From Psychroserpens sp. SPM9 (GTDB taxonomy: Bacteria; Bacteroidota; Bacteroidia; Flavobacteriales; Flavobacteriaceae): a DNA stretch of 64,000 nucleotides. The stretch lies in the NCBI RefSeq assembly GCF_025153525.1, contig NZ_JANZNR010000002.1, forward strand, positions 124,001 through 188,000, given 5' to 3'. How positions within the stretch are numbered: the stretch's first letter is position 1; each line of letters opens with the position of its first letter. Both the position numbers and the translations under genes were made by a program. Of the stretch, positions 61,663-64,000 are shown piece by piece. The notes under the pieces are model-generated. The model worked only from the letters and a program-made list of their open reading frames with translations. It did not search any database and was not told where the DNA came from.

Positions 61663-62652
61663 CTAGAAATCGAAATTATCTGAACCGAAATCGTATTTAT
61701 TTTCTTCTTCCTCTTTGTTAAGAACGCCAGCTTTTTGGTATTCTGACACACGTTTTTCGAAGAAGTTTGTTTTACCTTGTAAAGAAATCATGTCCATGAA
61801 ATCGAAAGGATTTGCTGTATTGTAAACTTTTTCACAGCCTAAATCAGCAAGCAAACCATCAGTTACAAACTCCAAATATTGAGACATGAGTTTGGCATTC
61901 ATTCCTATTAAACTTACAGGAAGAGATTCGGTAATAAATTCTCTTTCAATATTTAAGGCGTCAACAATAATTTCTTTGATACGTTCTTTTGGCACTTTGT
62001 TTATCAAGTGATTTTCGTGTAGGTGTACGGCGAAGTCACAGTGCATTCCTTCATCACGGGAAATCAGTTCATTAGAAAATGTCAAACCTGGCATTAAACC
62101 ACGTTTTTTCAACCAAAATATAGAACAAAATGATCCAGAAAAGAAAATACCTTCTACAGCAGCGAAAGCGATTAAACGCTCGGCGAAACTTGGAGATTCG
62201 ATCCATTTTAATGCCCAATCTGCTTTCTTTTTAATCGCAGGAAAAGTTTCAATAGCATTAAAAAGCATGGCTTTTTCTTTCTCGTCTTTTACATAGGTGT
62301 CAATTAACAAAGAGTAGGTTTCACTGTGAATGTTTTCCATCATGATTTGGAATCCATAGAAAAATTTGGCTTCACTATATTGAACTTCATTCACGAAATT
62401 TTCAGCTAAATTTTCGTTTACAATACCATCACTAGCCGCAAAAAACGCTAATACATGCTTGATAAAGTAACGTTCATCATCGGTAAGTTTTCCTGTCCAA
62501 TCGGTAATGTCTTGGTGTAAATCAATTTCTTCTGCCGTCCACATACTAGCTTCTGATTTTTTATACCATTCCCATAAATCATGGTGTTGAATAGGAAAAA
62601 TCACGAATCGATCTTTATTTTCTTGCAAAATTGGTTCTACAACTTGAGACAT
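61663..62652 (-). CDS. nrdB: ribonucleoside-diphosphate reductase class I, beta subunit
   Basis: This 329-aa ferritin-like protein carries the di-metal ligands: Glu and His in [20 protein letters not shown], then [21 protein letters not shown] and [16 protein letters not shown] with Glu and His. It provides the radical cofactor for NrdA, and the tail ([13 protein letters not shown]) is the peptide that docks into the alpha subunit. It is upstream of nrdA on the same strand. The 189-bp spacer contains no clear promoter, so the two may be co-transcribed. The upstream 680 bp is gene-free. Confidence 0.95.
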   Translation of the reverse strand: MSQVVEPILQENKDRFVIFPIQHHDLWEWYKKSEASMWTAEEIDLHQDITDWTGKLTDDERYFIKHVLAFFAASDGIVNENLAENFVNEVQYSEAKFFYGFQIMMENIHSETYSLLIDTYVKDEKEKAMLFNAIETFPAIKKKADWALKWIESPSFAERLIAFAAVEGIFFSGSFCSIFWLKKRGLMPGLTFSNELISRDEGMHCDFAVHLHENHLINKVPKERIKEIIVDALNIEREFITESLPVSLIGMNAKLMSQYLEFVTDGLLADLGCEKVYNTANPFDFMDMISLQGKTNFFEKRVSEYQKAGVLNKEEEENKYDFGSDNFDF

Positions 62653-62955
62653 ATTAATTGGTTTTTTTTATTTAAAAATTAGCTGAAAAATTTAGTGTGA
62701 TTTGGGACTAACAAAGATTCAAAAATGTATGAGATATTTCGGTATTTTTTACGAAACCTTTTCAACAAGTTTTTAACAATGTGGATTTTATAAAAAAATT
62801 AAAGATTTGTTAAAAATATTTTTAATGTATTGATATTCAGTATTTTACAATTAATGTTCGAAAATCAAAAACGTAAGTATAATCCTGTTAAATATGCCTT
62901 GGCAAGTGATGTTTACTGTAAGTTCACCATGTTAAAAATACGCTAATAATTCCAT

Positions 62956-62986
62956 AAAAAAAGAGAGCAAAATTTGCTCTCTTTTT
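62956..62986. terminator. orphan bidirectional terminator-like hairpin
   Basis: AAAAAGAGAGCAAA is mirrored by TTTGCTCTCTTTTT (62958-62986) with A- and T-runs on the outside. No coding gene ends here on either strand. Confidence 0.75.
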
Positions 62987-63055
62987 ATCCCTAATAATTA
63001 ACTAAACTAACTAAAACTATTTACTAATAAAGTCATGTTAATTGAAATTAAGATT

Positions 63056-63084
63056 AAAAAAGTCAGGTTTGACCCTGACTTTTT
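63056..63084. terminator. orphan terminator-like hairpin
   Basis: AAAAAGTCAGG (63057-63067) and CCTGACTTTTT (63074-63084) form an 11-bp stem with a 6-nt loop. T-runs exist in both directions; the longer is on the reverse strand. Confidence 0.75.
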
Positions 63085-63324
63085 AATGATTAATAGCATT
63101 TAATCAAAAAGTGAATCCCCACGATCACTCTATTTTTTTGATTGGTCATCTTAATTTCAGTTCAAATATGATAAAATATCTTTGTCAAAATGTTTCAATT
63201 TGTATAGATGGTTGCAAAAAGTGTATACTTGGTAAGAGCCCATTACGAATACATACTTTAAAACACATTACACAGTAAATCGTGCTAACTATACATATTA
63301 CAGACAACCTATTACATTATATTC

Positions 63325-63332
63325 TATATTTG
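63325..63332 (+). promoter_or_regulatory. -7 box of the LytTR regulator gene, near-leaderless
   Basis: TATATTTG ends five bases before the ATG at 63338. No TTG is found at the expected upstream distance. Confidence 0.45.
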
Positions 63333-63337
63333 ATATT

Positions 63338-64000
63338 ATGATTAAAGCAGTAATAGTAGACGACGAGCCAAAGGCTATTCAAGGGTTATCCTGGGAGCTT
63401 ACCAACTTCAGCAACGACATAGAAATTATAAAAACGTTTTCTAGTCCGGAAGAAGCTATTCAGTATTTAAATAAACATACGCCTGACTGTTTGTTTTTAG
63501 ACATCCAGATGCCAACGATGGACGGATTTCAGTTTTTAGAAAAGCTCACCAACAAAGATTTCCCTGTTGTTATTACAACCGCTTATGACGAATATGCGAT
63601 AAAGGCCTTAAAGCACGAGGCCATAGATTACCTATTAAAACCTATAGATTCTGACGACTTACAAGACACCATTCAAAAAATAAAAAAATACAATTCCAGA
63701 GTTATAAACGCTTCCAAAATAGAAGAGGTTTTAATGAGTTTTAACGAACGGTTCGACAAAAAGAAGATCACTATAAATACTGACGGAAAACTTATATTTT
63801 TAGATATTGATGATATTTTATTTGTTGAATCTGATGGCAACTACAGCACCATCGTTACCAGCAAACAACAAAACATTGTCATCACTAAAAAATTAAAAGA
63901 AGTGGATGCTATTTTACCCGAGCATTATTTTTTTAGAATTCATAACTCATTTATTATTAACTTGAATAAAATTAAAGAGTTCATTAAAAGTGAAGGTTAT
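63338..64000 (+). CDS. LytTR-type response regulator, 3' end beyond the window
   Basis: The visible 221 residues have a receiver domain (1-120) with Asp8-Asp9, phospho-acceptor Asp55 in CLFLDIQMPTMDGFQFL, Thr in VVITTAYDEYAI and Lys in YLLKPIDSDDL. A LytTR DNA-binding domain (from about 145) follows, with DILFVESDGNYSTIV and FFRIHNSFIINLNKI. Such LytR/AlgR-type regulators usually pair with a histidine kinase of the LytS/YehU kind, likely encoded just outside the window. About 20 C-terminal residues are missing because the sequence ends. The ATG is fixed by the promoter box five bases upstream. Confidence 0.93.
   Translation, partial: MIKAVIVDDEPKAIQGLSWELTNFSNDIEIIKTFSSPEEAIQYLNKHTPDCLFLDIQMPTMDGFQFLEKLTNKDFPVVITTAYDEYAIKALKHEAIDYLLKPIDSDDLQDTIQKIKKYNSRVINASKIEEVLMSFNERFDKKKITINTDGKLIFLDIDDILFVESDGNYSTIVTSKQQNIVITKKLKEVDAILPEHYFFRIHNSFIINLNKIKEFIKSEGY

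Larger units (their letters stand above)
62653..63337. other. 685-bp gene-free region between nrdB and the LytTR regulator
   Basis: No open reading frame is supported. It holds the presumed nrdB control region (AT-rich, no perfect promoter; a catttttg box at 62727-62720 is one base off consensus), two strong terminator-type hairpins at 62956-62986 and 63056-63084, and the promoter of the LytTR gene. The terminators are not next to any coding gene on either strand, so unannotated short RNAs are likely here. A CATATTTG box on the reverse strand (63171-63164) could start one of about 100 nt ending at 63056. Confidence 0.5.

Noticed and set aside
1-64000. Prophage, insertion sequence or antiphage island
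   Set aside because: No transposase, integrase, phage structural gene or recognisable defence operon is found on either strand; dgt is a common housekeeping dNTPase and is not in a defence context here.

Overview
The window looks like chromosomal DNA of a marine-type member of the Flavobacteriaceae (Bacteroidetes). The evidence is its low G+C content, the absence of Shine-Dalgarno sequences, the Bacteroidetes promoter signature (TTTG-N19-TAnnTTTG) in front of many genes, a carboxypeptidase-regulatory-like TonB-dependent receptor, DUF5686-type and porin-type outer-membrane proteins, a surface-lipoprotein export signal, and flavobacterial gene orders such as rplM-rpsI-rpsB-tsf-pyrH-frr and rpoN beside a TonB energising cluster. 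I see no prophage, insertion sequence, plasmid functions or CRISPR array. Genus and species cannot be fixed from this sequence alone.

Layout. 0-4.4 kb: a DJ-1/PfpI fragment, the radical-SAM protein YgiQ and an ABC-F ATPase. 4.5-10.7 kb: translation genes rplM, rpsI, rpsB, tsf, then pyrH and frr, interrupted by a trypsin-like lipoprotein protease on the other strand. 10.7-18.9 kb: two envelope proteins, asnS, rpoN, a PAP2-like membrane protein and an outer-membrane barrel. 19-21.4 kb: an ExbB/ExbD energising operon. 21.4-22.2 kb: a gene-free stretch with three 116-bp tandem repeats ending in a long hairpin next to tRNA-Ser(GGA). 22.3-24.6 kb: asparaginase, TatD and a one-domain retropepsin-like protein. 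24.6-25.9 kb: a NarL-type response regulator followed by three near-identical operator-promoter modules, each leading to a short terminated transcript, and a 36-aa membrane peptide. 26-32 kb: the 2-oxoglutarate dehydrogenase E1/E2 operon and a polyprenyl synthetase. 32.1-38.8 kb: a TetR-TolC-adaptor-RND efflux operon. 38.9-48.5 kb: aspS, a ClC protein, a cold-shock protein, tadA, a TonB-like protein, dxs, an unlisted 57-aa membrane protein and dgt. 48.6-57.5 kb: a phosphate-type uptake cluster (beta-helix surface lipoprotein, TonB-dependent receptor, porin O/P, PiT transporter fused to a PhoU-like domain). 57.6-64 kb: RDD and LolA-like proteins, class I ribonucleotide reductase nrdA/nrdB, and a LytTR response regulator cut by the window end.

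Two regulatory systems stand out. First, downstream of the NarL-type regulator, the same 18-nt palindrome (a 7-2-7 site, as NarL-family proteins bind) occurs three times. Each copy has exactly TTG-N20-GAnnTTTG behind it, then about 70-95 nt ending in an intrinsic terminator. This looks like a regulator with three sibling small RNAs. Second, the phosphate-type genes carry 11-bp-phased direct repeats (7-4-7, core near TTAACAT) placed exactly 8 nt before a poor -7 box. That is the geometry of a PhoB-type activator site. One further weaker copy precedes an apparent roughly 110-nt terminated RNA. Both proposals are inferences from sequence pattern and need expression and binding data.

A further theme is leaderless or near-leaderless promoters: in several genes the TAnnTTTG box ends only 4-5 nt before the start codon. 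This also settles several ambiguous starts.
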